DNA of 64,000 nt from Prosopocoilus inquinatus. Its lineage: Eukaryota; Arthropoda; Insecta; Coleoptera; Lucanidae. Positions 11,593 to 21,626 of the stretch are shown here, in pieces. The DNA lies in the NCBI GenBank assembly GCA_036172665.1, contig CM069876.1, positions 7,750,001 through 7,814,000 of the forward strand. Direction: 5' to 3'. The translations under genes were made by a program, and so were the position numbers. Below the pieces are notes generated by a model. That model was not told where the DNA came from. It did no database searches and saw only the letters and a list, made by a program, of their open reading frames with translations. The first letter of the stretch is position 1, and each line of letters begins with the position of its first letter.

Positions 11593-11894
11593 TTAAAAGC
11601 ACTAAAAAGATCTAAAAACAACCTAATCATCCTAATAAAATCATAAAAATATTAAAACTAATAACAATCTAATCATCTTAAAAAAATGTGTCTAAATGTA
11701 AGTAAATATAAATTAATATGTAAAAATCTAAAATTAACCATCAGAAAAATTTTAGATTTTTACATATTAATTTATATTTACTTACATTTAGACATATATA
11801 TATCTTTTAGGATGATTAGATTGTTGTTAGTTTTAACATTTTTATGATTTTATTAGGATAATTAGGTTGTTTTTAAATCCTTTTAGTGCTTTTA

Positions 11895-11950
11895 AGTTGG
11901 TAGCGTACTGAAGATGGCAGCTTAAATGCCGAAATACGTATCTACGGATA
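11895..11950 (+). ncRNA. Hammerhead ribozyme candidate, right arm
   Basis: CTGAAGA at 11908-11914, stem II GGCA/TGCC around an unpaired loop, GAAA at 11931-11934, palindrome TACGTA, predicted cleavage after C11942, and stem I CGTA/TACG. The core matches the type I hammerhead consensus. This is the partner of the left-arm copy, with two changes in stem II that shorten it. Confidence 0.65.
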
Positions 11951-12090
11951 TAAAAATTATTGTGGGCGGAGGTTAATTTCAATTATCTCTTAAACCAGTC
12001 TCCTTTACTATTTTTTGTCAAGCGTAAGAATGTATGTACAGCAGTATTTAATATTATAAACAAATTAAGATACGTATTCTTATATGTATA

Positions 12091-14255
12091 CCGGCTGTTT
12101 CAAATTGAGTGTGCACTGAAGGGATCTCCTAAACCGTAAGAGATACAAATTCGGTTAAATGGAAGAAAAGTTGCACGAATCAATGCCTAATTCGCATCCA
12201 TTGAGAGAAAGATTTTTTTCTTATTTCTTCTTGAGATATTAATAAAAATGTAAAAAAATCGATTTTCTTTTTCTCTCTGTATCTCTTTTATTATACATAA
12301 TTTTGAAATTCTGATTTAACTTTCTATAGGCACTTTTTGATTCTGCTTCGAATAGGAGTAATAGAATTGAAGTCAAACATTTCGTCTTTCCACGACCATC
12401 ATCAGTTTCGATTTTTTAAATCTTTTTATTATTCTATTCGATAGCATTTTTTCTCCTGATTGTAATGGTATATCACACTTAATAGTTGACATTAATATGA
12501 AACTTAAATAATTCAGATTTTATATGAAAATTTTATTTAATACATAATTTCAAATTTTTGGTTCATTTTCTTATCTTTTTATTATTCCAGTCGATAGCAT
12601 TTTTTCTGATGATTTCAGTGAGTATAATACTTAATAACTTTTTTCAAGCAAAGTTAGAATATGACAAAAAAAACTGAGACAGTTTCGTCATGATTTTCTT
12701 AATAAGTAAATTTATTCCTAACCACTTTTTTATTTGTTAAGTATTAGCAACTAACATTCAGTTGTCGGAAGAGGAAAAATCAATAAATATTGACAAAATG
12801 ATATTAGGTGGTTAATACAAACCAAATAAACAGCAGTATAAACGTATTAAATTACAAGAACAAAATAAGTTGAATAAAATTATAGAAGAGGATTGTCAGT
12901 TTGTGAAATAAATAAAGTGAAATAAATAAATTAAAGTAAATCCTCGAAATGTCCTCCACTGTTTTCAAGACACACATTCGTTCATAATCCTATGTGTTGT
13001 CTAGCGCGTCGAACATGAATTCGCGAAATATTTTTGTAAGGCTGGATTTCATAAATAGTTTAAGTCGGGATTAAATTTAATGACAAGTTAGAATGTAACA
13101 CTCTATGACGCAGAGCATTTTGTGTGTCACATTCTAATTAAACATTACATTTAATCCCGACTTAAATTATTTATGAAGTCCAGCCTAAGAATCTAATATT
13201 CGCCTTCTTAGTTCCTACTCATTATTTATCTTAATGCTAGTCACTGTTTCAATGTCCAAAATATAAAGCCTACTTTATCCTGTTTAAATTATAGATTATG
13301 GTCCCGATATAACCAAACTTCAACTGGTCAAAACGAATGACACTATTTAGTACCATTTTTGGACTTAACCATATAAAAAAATAAAGATAGTGAAGTATTG
13401 AGAGCCACTGAGTGCTAAAGAAATTAAAAAAAAAAACATTGTTATAGAAAGTATCTTTCAAATTTATTACAAAAATATTAGTTTTAGCTGCCAATGTATT
13501 TGTAGAAGGCACTATTCAGTAATATCTAAATATTTTTAGTATAATTAGTATTCACTTTTTCTTTTGATCCAACAGTGCGAGTCAAAATTAAAAACTGCTT
13601 TTTCATTCCTATACTAAAGCTGAGATACTGATCTAGCAAGTTATATTAGAACCACTAGATATTATTCGATAAAAATTCATTTTCGTAAGTGCAGTCAGTG
13701 CCTTATTAAAATAACGATATAGAAAAACTTTAAATAGTTTACTGTAATTTACAGTATAGCTAAGAAAATGAACTAAACATTTGAAATTATGTATTAAATA
13801 AAATTTTCATGTAAAATCTGAATTATTTAAGTTTCAAATTAATATCAACTATTAAGTGTGATATATCATTACAATCAGGAGAAAAAATGCTATCGAATAG
13901 AACAATAAAAAGACATAAGTTGTATTTAAAAAATCGAAACTGATGATGGTCGCGGAAAGACGAAACGTTTGACTTCAATTCTGTTACTCCTGTTCGAAGC
14001 AGAATCAAAGAGTGCCTGTAGAAAGTTAAATCAGAATTTCAAAATTATGTATAATAAAAGAGATACAGAGAGAAAAAGAAAATCGATTTTTTTTACATTT
14101 TTATTAATATCTCAAGAAGAAATAAGAAAAAAACCATTCTCTCAATGGATACGAATTAGGCATTGATTCGTGCAACTTTTCTTCCATTTAACCGAATTTG
14201 TATCTCTTACGGTTTAGGAGATCCCTTCAGTGCACACTCAATTTGAAACAGCCGG
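12091..14255. mobile_element. 2.2-kb TA-flanked foldback with about 490-bp arms
   Basis: Left end CCGGCTGTTTCAAATTGAGT is exactly inverted at the right end, each beside TA. Arms match from 12091 to about 12577 and from about 13765 to 14255 with few differences. Each arm contains a hammerhead-like core (plus strand: CTGATGA at 13940, short stem, GAAA at 13962 followed by palindromic AAACGTTT). The unpaired middle has no transposase frame and contains a MITE at 13039-13186. Confidence 0.82.
13039..13186. mobile_element. 148-bp MITE inside the 12-14 kb foldback
   Basis: Arms aggctggatttcataaatag and its near inverse continue through tcgggattaaatttaatg. The interior is short and non-coding. Confidence 0.8.
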
Positions 14256-14641
14256 TATATTATAGGTTTTATGTGTTTTTGCTTTTTTGAAAGACATTTA
14301 ATATTTCGTAACTTCGAGTATCCGCCTTTTTTTAAGGAAAACTGCTTCAATTTATCTGTTTTTTCAATATAGCACAGTATTGTTAATTTCCGCACACTAG
14401 TTTTTCTTTATTATATATCACAATAACTTGTAATTTCTCTTGAAATATAAAAAGAAAACATTTCAACAAAATTAGTTAAAATTACCAAAGATCTGTTTTG
14501 ACGTTCCGAAATAGTCAGAAACTGGTGCCGGAGTAGACCTTACAAACCGATATCGACCGACCGGTTGATCAAAGTGATCAAGCAGGGGAATTCCCTTTTT
14601 AACGGCAGCGCACAAGTGGTATTTTACTAACTTCTGTCCGT
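14256..14641. other. Unassigned interval
   Basis: A sequence between a foldback and a pogo-like end. A more GC-rich stretch near 14510-14600 (ccgatatcgaccgaccggtt) may belong to the pogo-like element. No gene was seen. Confidence 0.35.
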
Positions 14642-14826
14642 CCAAGAGAGATTTTAATCGAGAAAAGGGGAAGAAGGCAGTGTCCGTGTCCGTGTCCGTT
14701 TATGAGAGTGTCCACTTAATAGAGAGAATTTTATTAAAAGATCCTATAGAAAATTCCGTTGCCATAAAATTGTCCGGTTGCGAGGTGTCCGTTTATCAGA
14801 GGTGTCCGTAATGAGAGGTTTCACTG
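14642..14826. mobile_element. Right end of a pogo/Tigger-like element
   Basis: The sequence ends ggtgtccgtaatgagaggtt, then tcactg before TA. The inverse, CAGTGAAACCTCTCATTACG, is the classic pogo/Tigger terminus, with several subterminal tgtccg repeats behind it. No matching left end or transposase was found, so it is a truncated copy. Confidence 0.6.
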
Positions 14827-16279
14827 TATATAAAAAGGTGACCTTATTTTTTGATGTTCTATTCACCCTGAAAATATCAGGAGACATTTCTGAATTACGG
14901 TGTAGCTATTGTTGAGAAGTTAGTTAAATATCAAAGATATAGAAAATAGTGATTGATATAAATCGATCCAGTCTGATTATAATACTTTATTCCAAAACTT
15001 GTTTTTATTAGAAGCTGTTATTTTAATACAACTACTGCATTGAAGCAATAATAGAGGCACTTAAAAAATAATGTGTGTGAATCATACACATTTTTTAAAG
15101 ATTCTAGTAAGCTTCTAGTAGTAGTATCTTTTTTTCATTAGGTTACATGCATGTAATTTGAAAGAAATCAAAGTTCGAGGTGTCAAAAATGAAGTTTCCT
15201 ATTTTATAATTATGATTGTGTTAATGATTTGGAAGAATACTTAGAGTAAAATAGGCATATATGGAATAGACCGGCTAATATTAAATACCCGGTATTTTTG
15301 AAATAAGTAGCGCCATCTGTTAAATGACGCTGATTTTAACATGAGTTTCGATATTGTAAACCAATATTATAGAGGTTCTCAGCCGTTAAGATTGCATAAC
15401 TTTACAATACATGAATTTGTGAATTTACCTTAGTTTACGTAAGACAGAAGATAAAGCACAAGCGAGGTACATCTGATACTAAAAGGGTATAAACTTTTAT
15501 AATTTGTTTCATTCGCAATTGCAACAAAAACATCGAAATTCTGTTTTCAACGTATTTACTGGGCTCTTTCTTCTCGGGCCGGCTTTACTATACATTTCAT
15601 ACTGTTTCTATAAACTGTTAGTATTTGTTTCATTCATTATTATAACAAGAACACCGAAATTCATGCGTTTGTGCAACGCGAAGTGTCCTTGATGTGGTCA
15701 TTTCTGGTAACAGCTGTCGCTCATGTGTTAGATACGGCGTAAAATATCCTCTCTCATATATGATGTATGTATAATGTAATTTATCGTTTTGGAAGTTTTT
15801 GCGCGGTGCCAGAAAAACGTATTTTGGCAGATTTCTTAAAATAAAAGTGTTTTTTTTACACCAATGTAAGCTAATTATAATGTAAATTTTGATATTTCAC
15901 CTTACTAATTCAAGGTATTACATATTTTTCCTTATTTCATATTATCCCAATTGACTATTTCATATTACCCGCCATTTTTAATCGTACCATGAAAATGTAG
16001 CTTTTTAAATTTTTTACAGAAACTTTTCCAAAAAATATGTTTTTCTTAAATTTATTATATGTAATCGCTAGAAAACAACATAAATTATTTTTAATTAAAA
16101 TATTTCAGTATTTAGTATCTTAGTTCAGAATTTATGACAGCTCAAAGAATGGGTGTTGGTGTTCCATATATGCCGACTTTACTCGATCATTTATCATGGT
16201 CAGTAATGGTAAGGTTAAAGAAAATTAAATAATTCATAACATCTACATGTGGAAGCTCCGAAATTCAGAACAGAGATCA
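14827..16279. other. Gene-poor interval with one 42-bp hairpin
   Basis: The only structure noted is a near-perfect hairpin at 15060-15101 (cttaaaaaataatgtgtgtg and its inverse) and a loose repetition of tttgtttcattc near 15503 and 15626. No exon or transposon terminus was recognised. Confidence 0.4.
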
Positions 16280-16336
16280 TTAAAGACCGGATGTTTAGGT
16301 CTTAAAAGTTCGAAAAGCGCATGTACCTGATATGTG
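16280..16336. repeat. Fragment of the 'taaagaccgg' element
   Basis: Attaaagaccggatgtttaggt, then aaaagttcgaaaagcgca, matches in inverse the right half of the short element at 18908-19000. This is either a solo end or the left terminus of a larger 16.3-19.0 kb element. Confidence 0.5.
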
Positions 16337-16379
16337 TGACTTTATTATGATATTAGGTATTTATCAATTTTTTTTTTCT

Positions 16380-16535
16380 CGTAGAAGGTTCTTAAAAAGG
16401 TCCAGTAAAGTTAATAAAACATTAAAATTTCCTGTAAAATGATGGTAATTACTTTAATTTTAATTTTGTACAAAATTCCGGCCGGAAAATGACGTTAATT
16501 TTAATGTATTATTTTAAGAACCTATATGAGAAAAT
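16380..16535. mobile_element. 156-bp MITE
   Basis: Termini ttctcgtagaaggttcttaa and the inverse of ttttaagaacctatatgagaa. The interior includes a second palindrome around ttccggccggaa. Confidence 0.7.
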
Positions 16536-16557
16536 AAATACTTGATATCATAATTAA

Positions 16558-16674
16558 TAGCGTTTTCGACTAAATTGCTCTAGATTGCTCTGAGAGTATC
16601 TTCATCCTCTGTTTTTTACATGAGGTTAAAACAACATGGAGATACAATGAGAGTGTTCAGAGTGAAAACGCTAT
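16558..16674. mobile_element. MITE of the 'tagcgttttcga' family
   Basis: Termini tagcgttttcgac and gtgaaaacgcta; an inner pair gagagtatcttcat and its inverse. Diverged copies occur at 17992-18115 and 53419-53536, each with the same inner gtatct-cat-ct motif and a gaggttaaa core. Confidence 0.75.
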
Positions 16675-17807
16675 AAAGTAGGGTTGCCAACAGACTAGGC
16701 TTTGCCGGTTTTGTCACGATCTGTCAGAAGTACGATTAGCAATACCGTCGATTGTATCCCTGGTGACGACGCAGTCATCGTACGGTTCCAAGATCAATGT
16801 GCTTTTGTTAATTAATGTAATGTAAAAGTTAGTTTCTTGAAGAAGTTGTGTTGTATTACAGGTGAAGCAATATATTCTTTTACCTGATCGAGCACTTCAT
16901 AATTTATTGCCAATATTGCCATACACTACACTGCAAACCCTAAAACGATCAAGCTCAGTATCGGTTTACTTTTACTTTCTTCCTTAAATGTCTATTTCCT
17001 CTTCAGTTACATGATATTTATTTTTATTTAAATTATAATGTTAAAGGTCGTTTTAGACTACTTTATTTCTCGTAAATTACACGAAATTTATGAACGTTTA
17101 TTGTGACTTTAAAAATTGGTAACTATGAAGGCCCTGTACAAGGTTTGGTACAATTTCTAAATAATATTTAGAACAAGGAATTTAATATAAAATATTCTAT
17201 TCTTTCAGGTAGTTTTAGTTTGATTTTTGATGACGTTTAACGCAGAATTTATTTTTATTTTTAATAAATGAAACTAAACATTGTGTAAAAAGTACGGTGT
17301 GTCTAAAACGGCTTTGACTTGATCCAAGCATATATAAATGTTTTCCCATAGAAAAATGAATTTTTCTTGAAAATTAGAATCTTTTTATTATATTAAATTT
17401 AAATGTTTTTAAATAAAAATGATTATTTTCTCGAGTGACAAATATTTTAATCGATCCCAAAACATTCTAAACGAGTTTGTTTTTAAATCATTAAAATTAT
17501 GAGACTGACATATCTGAAAGTTAATAAATTGTTTAAATAGAAATTGAAGCGTTGATTTCAAAAACAAAATAAATCCAAAAATGAAATTTGAGAAAATCGA
17601 TAAAAACTATTTATATTGGTAACCGTTAAACTTATAGCTTCCAAATTTTAATCGCTGTAAATCTGTATATGTGAGGTTTTTAAATGAACAAACAATAGCA
17701 ACATATGACTTGCAAAAAGATCAACAAGATCTGGTATGACTTTGTCCATTTGGGACATATGCTATTTTTGTGAATAGCTTAAACAGCAACACCCTATGAT
17801 TGCTTTT
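16675..17807. other. No recognised gene or element
   Basis: AT-rich DNA. A less AT-biased block at 16680-16800 has no frame or repeat I can name. Confidence 0.35.
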
Positions 17808-18263
17808 TGACATGACATTGTTTTAACACAGCCAGCTGAATTGATATGTCATATACGACCAGTCCAAAGAGCATGAAAAAAATGAAAAGTGTATGTCAAG
17901 TCGTGCCCTCAAATTCAAAACTACTGTCAAAATTACCGTGATCTTGAAATTTTTTGTTATGAGAAACGTTAATTCGTCTTGATATTTAATAGTGCTTGCG
18001 ATTGGCCTGCACTTTGTACACGGAATGTATCTTCATCTCATTTTAACCTCATGGAATAAAATAAGACGAAGATACACTCAGTGCACGTAGTGCCTGCCAA
18101 TCGAAAGCGCTATAAGTTGTCGACGTTGTCGTAGGGACGGTAAGACCTAATTAACGAGAATGAGAGGGCGCTACTTGACGCGCTTCATGACTTGCTTTAC
18201 TGGAACACATGTTTAGGCGAATTGGACTGGCCGTATATGACATATCAATTCAACTGGCTGTGG
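17808..18263. repeat. Inverted pair of a 50-60 bp segment around a MITE
   Basis: The segment gccagctgaattgatatgtc (from 17831) recurs inverted at 18224-18263 (gacatatcaattcaactggc). Between them lies a 'tagcgttttcga'-family MITE at 17992-18115, with arms tagtgcttgcgattggcctg and caatcgaaagcgcta. Confidence 0.65.
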
Positions 18264-18590
18264 TATTAGGATAAACAAATTGAAGCCAGTTTACTACATA
18301 ATAAGTCATCCCGTACAAGGCGGTCATGCTATCAAAACTTAATAAAACTTTTAAAAAAATTTGTTGCAAATTGCTTTTGATTGCAGTGGATTCCTCGAGC
18401 AGTCTCTGCTGTGAGCCTCTGTAGTGCAAAAAGTGATGGTATAGGATGTTGGTGTTTAAGGTATTCATTACTGTTACATTGTAATTTCGAATACCCTTAG
18501 ACAAGACGTTTCGGTTGCAGTGGAATTCTAGAGCTGCGCTTCTACTGACGAAGCCCCAAATAGCATGAAACAGCAGTACAGAGGCTATAT
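18264..18590 (+). mobile_element. Diverged copy of the 311-bp hammerhead repeat unit
   Basis: It shares, in order, tagacaaattgaa-like, gcaaggcggccatgct-like, tgcaaattgcttttgattgcag and a terminal ctactgacgaagcccc, then gaaacagc-like segment with the intact units at 36110-36260 and 49562-50337. Stem II of the hammerhead is broken (agcccc against atgctatt-like), so this copy is probably catalytically dead. Confidence 0.6.
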
Positions 18591-18907
18591 ATATTTTTTA
18601 AAATTTGTAGTAAAGGCTTACCTACAACCATAAAGGTGTTGTAAATTTGTTTAAGTATTCATTTTAAAGAATATTTGTGGTCGGGGTAATACAAAGACCA
18701 GAGCTGGGACGGTACTGAATTTATATCTCTTGTAAACAACTCACAAGTGGGAATAAGAAATTAACAAGGATTTATCTTTTCATGAATTGATAAAAACTTA
18801 TTTATCCATCCCAACAAAAGGCAGATTTTTATACAAATGTGTATTATTTATGTTTTACAAAATGCTAGTTTTTCTATCGTTTTGTATGTACTTGAGTTTT
18901 GTTTAAT
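18591..18907. other. Unassigned AT-rich sequence
   Basis: No exon, repeat terminus or RNA gene was recognised. Confidence 0.35.
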
Positions 18908-19000
18908 TAAAGACCGGTTTTTCTAAAACAAAAAGTTGGTAACCCAGATCAGGCACAGGCGCTTTTTAACTTTTTACAACCTAAACGTCCGGTCTTTAAT
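18908..19000. mobile_element. Short MITE with taaagaccgg ends
   Basis: Left taattaaagaccggttttt and right cgtccggtctttaatg are inverse at their ends. The interior aaaaagttggtaacccagat, then caggcacaggcgcttttt, links it to the fragment at 16280. Confidence 0.65.
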
Positions 19001-19014
19001 GATAATGATCATGA

Positions 19015-19206
19015 AATTCTAATCCAATTTTGAAGTTCACATTTTTTAGTGATGCCAACAGAAATGTCACCCTAAAAGCTAAGTTTCCATGCATTGCAGA
19101 TATGCAAAATACTTACTGCGGATTGTTTTTGACTGGTTGCCAAAGGCAATATCAAAATTTGCTTTGTTGTCAAGGAAATAGTGTAAACGCAAGACCTTTG
19201 GAAATT
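19015..19206 (+). CDS. Possible upstream coding exon of the METTL23-type gene (doubtful)
   Basis: An open frame runs from after the stop at 19012 to a consensus-like splice donor (gaaatt, then GTAAGC at 19207) in phase 0, which fits the phase-0 acceptor of the exon at 19736. The start KFTFFSDANRNVTL resembles the poorly conserved N termini of METTL23 proteins, but the middle is Cys/Gln-rich and unconvincing, and no ATG is present. It could equally be chance. Confidence 0.2.
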
Positions 19207-19398
19207 GTAAGCGAGATATAAAATAAGTAAAAAAATTGAGTGAGTAAGAAAGATGCTATTATACGCTCCAGATGCACTTGGCTTAGAATTTTCAAACACA
19301 TCTAAGGTTTAGAGTTCTCCATTTCCATGTCTATATCTCATTAACCAATCACAGTTTTTTAGCGACCTGAGTATGTGACCATATAGATAATGAACTGT

Positions 19399-19563
19399 AA
19401 GGGTTATCGCACACATAGCGCGGCGAACCGCGGCGCCGAAAATTTTTCTGTATTCTTATGAGTGTGTGCATACTTATGCGAAGCGCGGCGAAGCTACCCA
19501 ACGTATCCAAGTACAGCTAAAAAAAAGTCGTCGCTCTTTGCCGCGCTGTAATGTGCCAGAACC
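19399..19563. mobile_element. GC-rich MITE in the presumed METTL23 intron
   Basis: Ends gggttatcgcacacatagcg, then cggcg, and the inverse of gccgcgctgtaatgtgccag, then aacc. Repeated gcgcggcg motifs stand out from AT-rich surroundings. TAA/TTA at the edges would suit a PIF/Harbinger-type duplication, but the ends are imperfect. Confidence 0.5.
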
Positions 19564-19735
19564 TTAATTGGCTCAAAATATTACTGTATAAACGGAAATC
19601 TGTGAACTTAGGGTCCCCTAATAGAAGATATTTCAAAAATTTTTACATTAAATTGTTTTAATAATATACGTATACTCGTAAATTACTGTTAGACGCGATA
19701 AAGGACTAATTATTATTATTATTTTTTGATTTTAG

Positions 19736-20320
19736 TTACTTCAAGCCAGTTATTCATTCTACACGTGGCCCTCTGCTCCAGTTCTTGCCTGGTTTCTATG
19801 GGAGAATCGCCACGATCTCATCAACAAAAGAGTGTTAGAAATTGGTTCAGGTACTGCCTTGCCGGGAATAGTAGCTGCGAAGTGTGGAGCTAAAGTAACT
19901 TTAAGCGATTCTGCAACTTTGCCCAAATCGTTAACTCACATCAAAAGAAGCTGTCAACTGAATAATTTAGTAATAAATCAAAACATTAACCTCATTGGTC
20001 TTACATGGGGTTTGTTTCTGCACAAGTTTGAGGCACACGGTTCTGTTGATCTAATTTTGGGATCAGATTGTTTCTACGAGCCATCGGTTTTTGAAGATAT
20101 CCTGGTTACTGTATCTTATATACTAGATAATAATCCAGGCTGCAAGTTCCTCTGCACTTATCAGGAGCGCAGTTCAGATTGGTCAATTGAGCATTTACTG
20201 GCAAAGTGGAACTTGAAGTGTGAAGTTCACAGTATAAATAATTTAGGAGCAAGTGTTGGTTTGGATATACATGAATTAATTGGAGATCATACTATCCACT
20301 TGCTTGAAATTACGCATTAA
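19736..20320 (+). CDS. METTL23: METTL23-like protein methyltransferase, last exon
   Basis: A seven-beta-strand SAM-dependent methyltransferase. METTL23 in mammals is a small enzyme reported to methylate histone arginine. The exon follows a consensus acceptor (ttttgattttag at 19724-19735) in phase 0 and encodes 194 residues. Visible features are YSFYTWPSAPVLAWFLW, the SAM-binding loop LEIGSGTALPGIVAAKCGA, the acidic strand VTLSDSA, GLTWG, and the family motif DLILGSDCFYEPSVFEDIL, then TYQERSSDWSIEHLL. This order matches METTL23 closely. METTL23 proteins are near 190-200 residues, so only a short N terminus is missing, carried by one or more upstream exons I could not place with confidence. The stop TAA is two bases from the next ATG. 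Confidence 0.9.
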   Translation, partial: LLQASYSFYTWPSAPVLAWFLWENRHDLINKRVLEIGSGTALPGIVAAKCGAKVTLSDSATLPKSLTHIKRSCQLNNLVINQNINLIGLTWGLFLHKFEAHGSVDLILGSDCFYEPSVFEDILVTVSYILDNNPGCKFLCTYQERSSDWSIEHLLAKWNLKCEVHSINNLGASVGLDIHELIGDHTIHLLEITH

Positions 20321-20322
20321 TA

Positions 20323-20592
20323 ATGGCATCCGGTGCAATTCGTAACTTCTTTAAAGTATATGTGGGAAACTTACCCTGGACTGTGGGAAATAATGAATTA
20401 AAACTGTACTTCAGCAAGTTTGGTCATGTGAACACTGCCACGGTACTATTTGATAAAAATACTGGTCTTTCCAAGAATTTTGGTTTTGTTGTTTACAGCA
20501 CCCGTGAAGGTTTTGAAACTGCCACAAACACCACAAATCATAAACTCGAAGGGAATTTATTGAAAGTGCAGCCTGCTAGTGTTTCTAATTAA
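20323..20592 (+). CDS. SLIRP: SLIRP-like single-RRM protein
   Basis: A complete 89-residue, intronless ORF that is essentially one RRM domain: RNP2 VYVGNL at residues 12-17 and RNP1 KNFGFVVY at 51-58. Size, the FFKVYVGNLPW start and the lack of other domains fit SLIRP, the mitochondrial RNA-binding partner of LRPPRC that stabilises mitochondrial mRNAs; localisation is inferred from the family. The ATG lies two bases after the METTL23 stop and the stop is 37 bases before the ACBD6 ATG, leaving no room for a separate promoter or poly(A) signal. Another small RRM protein is possible but less likely. Confidence 0.88.
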   Translation: MASGAIRNFFKVYVGNLPWTVGNNELKLYFSKFGHVNTATVLFDKNTGLSKNFGFVVYSTREGFETATNTTNHKLEGNLLKVQPASVSN

Positions 20593-20629
20593 GTTTAAAA
20601 ACAGTATCGTAGTAATATTCTAGTTTAAA

Positions 20630-21403
20630 ATGGCGAAATCTCTCGATAGTTACACTGATTTGCAGGAACTAGGAATTGACTGCAATGATGATGAATTAAC
20701 GAGCACTTTTTTGAAAGCAGCCGATCATTTGCAAACTTTGCTAGCAAGTGTAGATAATGCCACATTATTATTACTTTATGGTTACTACAAGCAAGCAAAT
20801 GAAGGTCACTGCAACATACCAAAACCTAGTTGGTATGATATGAAAGCAAAACAGAAGTGGGAGGCATGGAATAAGTTGGGAGATTTAGATAAAAATAAGG
20901 CCAAAGTTTTATATATCACAACCATACAGAAAATTGATCCAAATTTTCTAAATGTTACCACAGCAAAGGAAAGTTGGATTACTGTATCTACTTTACAAGC
21001 GCAAGAAGAAATTTTAAATGAAAGCGAGAAATCTCTTGCGGATTATGTCAAAGAGAACAACTGCACACAAGTCTGCAAAATTTTAAAAACCTATGATAAT
21101 AGTGAATTGGAAGAAGCTCTCTCTGAATTGGATTCTGAAGGATTGGCTTTGATACATTGGGCGTCAGATCATGGTTTTACAGAGATGATTCAGCTCCTCT
21201 TGACATTCGGGGCCAATATAAATTTGGAAGATTCAGAAAAGCAAACACCCCTTCATTTTGCGTCAAGCTGTGGACATCTAACATGTGTGAAATTACTATT
21301 GGAGCATGGTGCTGATGTTAATGCAGAAGATGTGAATGGACAAACATCATTAACAGTTAGTAGTGATGATACTGTAAGAAGCTTGTTAATTAATCACAAT
21401 TGA
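20630..21403 (+). CDS. ACBD6: ACBD6-like acyl-CoA-binding protein with ankyrin repeats
   Basis: A complete 257-residue, intronless ORF. Residues about 22-105 form an acyl-CoA-binding domain (LLLLYGYYKQANEGHC, then KPSWYDMKAKQKWEAWNKLG with the Tyr/Lys/Trp positions used for acyl-CoA binding). After a linker, two ankyrin repeats follow (GLALIHWASDHGFTEMIQLL and QTPLHFASSCGHLTCVKLLL), each ending GA-NIN/DVN, plus a partial third. This architecture is that of ACBD6, which binds long-chain acyl-CoAs and supports protein N-myristoylation in mammals. It is the third ORF in a tight same-strand row. An AG just upstream (attctag at 20616-20622) could let it be spliced separately. Confidence 0.92.
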   Translation: MAKSLDSYTDLQELGIDCNDDELTSTFLKAADHLQTLLASVDNATLLLLYGYYKQANEGHCNIPKPSWYDMKAKQKWEAWNKLGDLDKNKAKVLYITTIQKIDPNFLNVTTAKESWITVSTLQAQEEILNESEKSLADYVKENNCTQVCKILKTYDNSELEEALSELDSEGLALIHWASDHGFTEMIQLLLTFGANINLEDSEKQTPLHFASSCGHLTCVKLLLEHGADVNAEDVNGQTSLTVSSDDTVRSLLINHN

Positions 21404-21530
21404 ATTTTCAATGTAGAACAAATATGTTCTTGTAAGGTCGAGGATATAAAGTTATTATAAATCATTGAAAGGAGTTTTTTTAATCCCAAAAATTTTATTA
21501 TAATTATTTGAATGTCGTGTTTCTTTCTTG

Positions 21531-21626
21531 TTATTCTTCAATATCTTTTGCGTCTTCTACAAAGTACACTGGATTTTCAAAGGTGGTTTCTGTAAATTGG
21601 GGCTTCCTTCGTTCTTCTTTTGGAAA
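21531..21626 (-). CDS. AMN: Amnionless exon 7 (C terminus, second FxNPxY)
   Basis: The acceptor ctgttgatag precedes TTTCCAAAAG. Thirty-one codons end in ETTFENPVYFVEDAKDIEE and TAA at 21533-21531. Phase 0 continuity with exon 6 and a second FxNPxY motif support it. Confidence 0.85.
   Translation of the reverse strand, partial: FPKEERRKPQFTETTFENPVYFVEDAKDIEE

Larger units (their letters stand above)
11515..11985. mobile_element. 470-bp foldback with a hammerhead motif in each arm
   Basis: Outer arms aacctccgcctacaataatt and its inverse enclose a palindrome that pairs almost end to end; the centre is near 11750, around ttaaccatcagaaaaattt. Each arm holds a hammerhead core facing outwards, listed separately. 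No ORF. Likely a head-to-head pair of short retroelement ends rather than a classical MITE. Confidence 0.8.
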
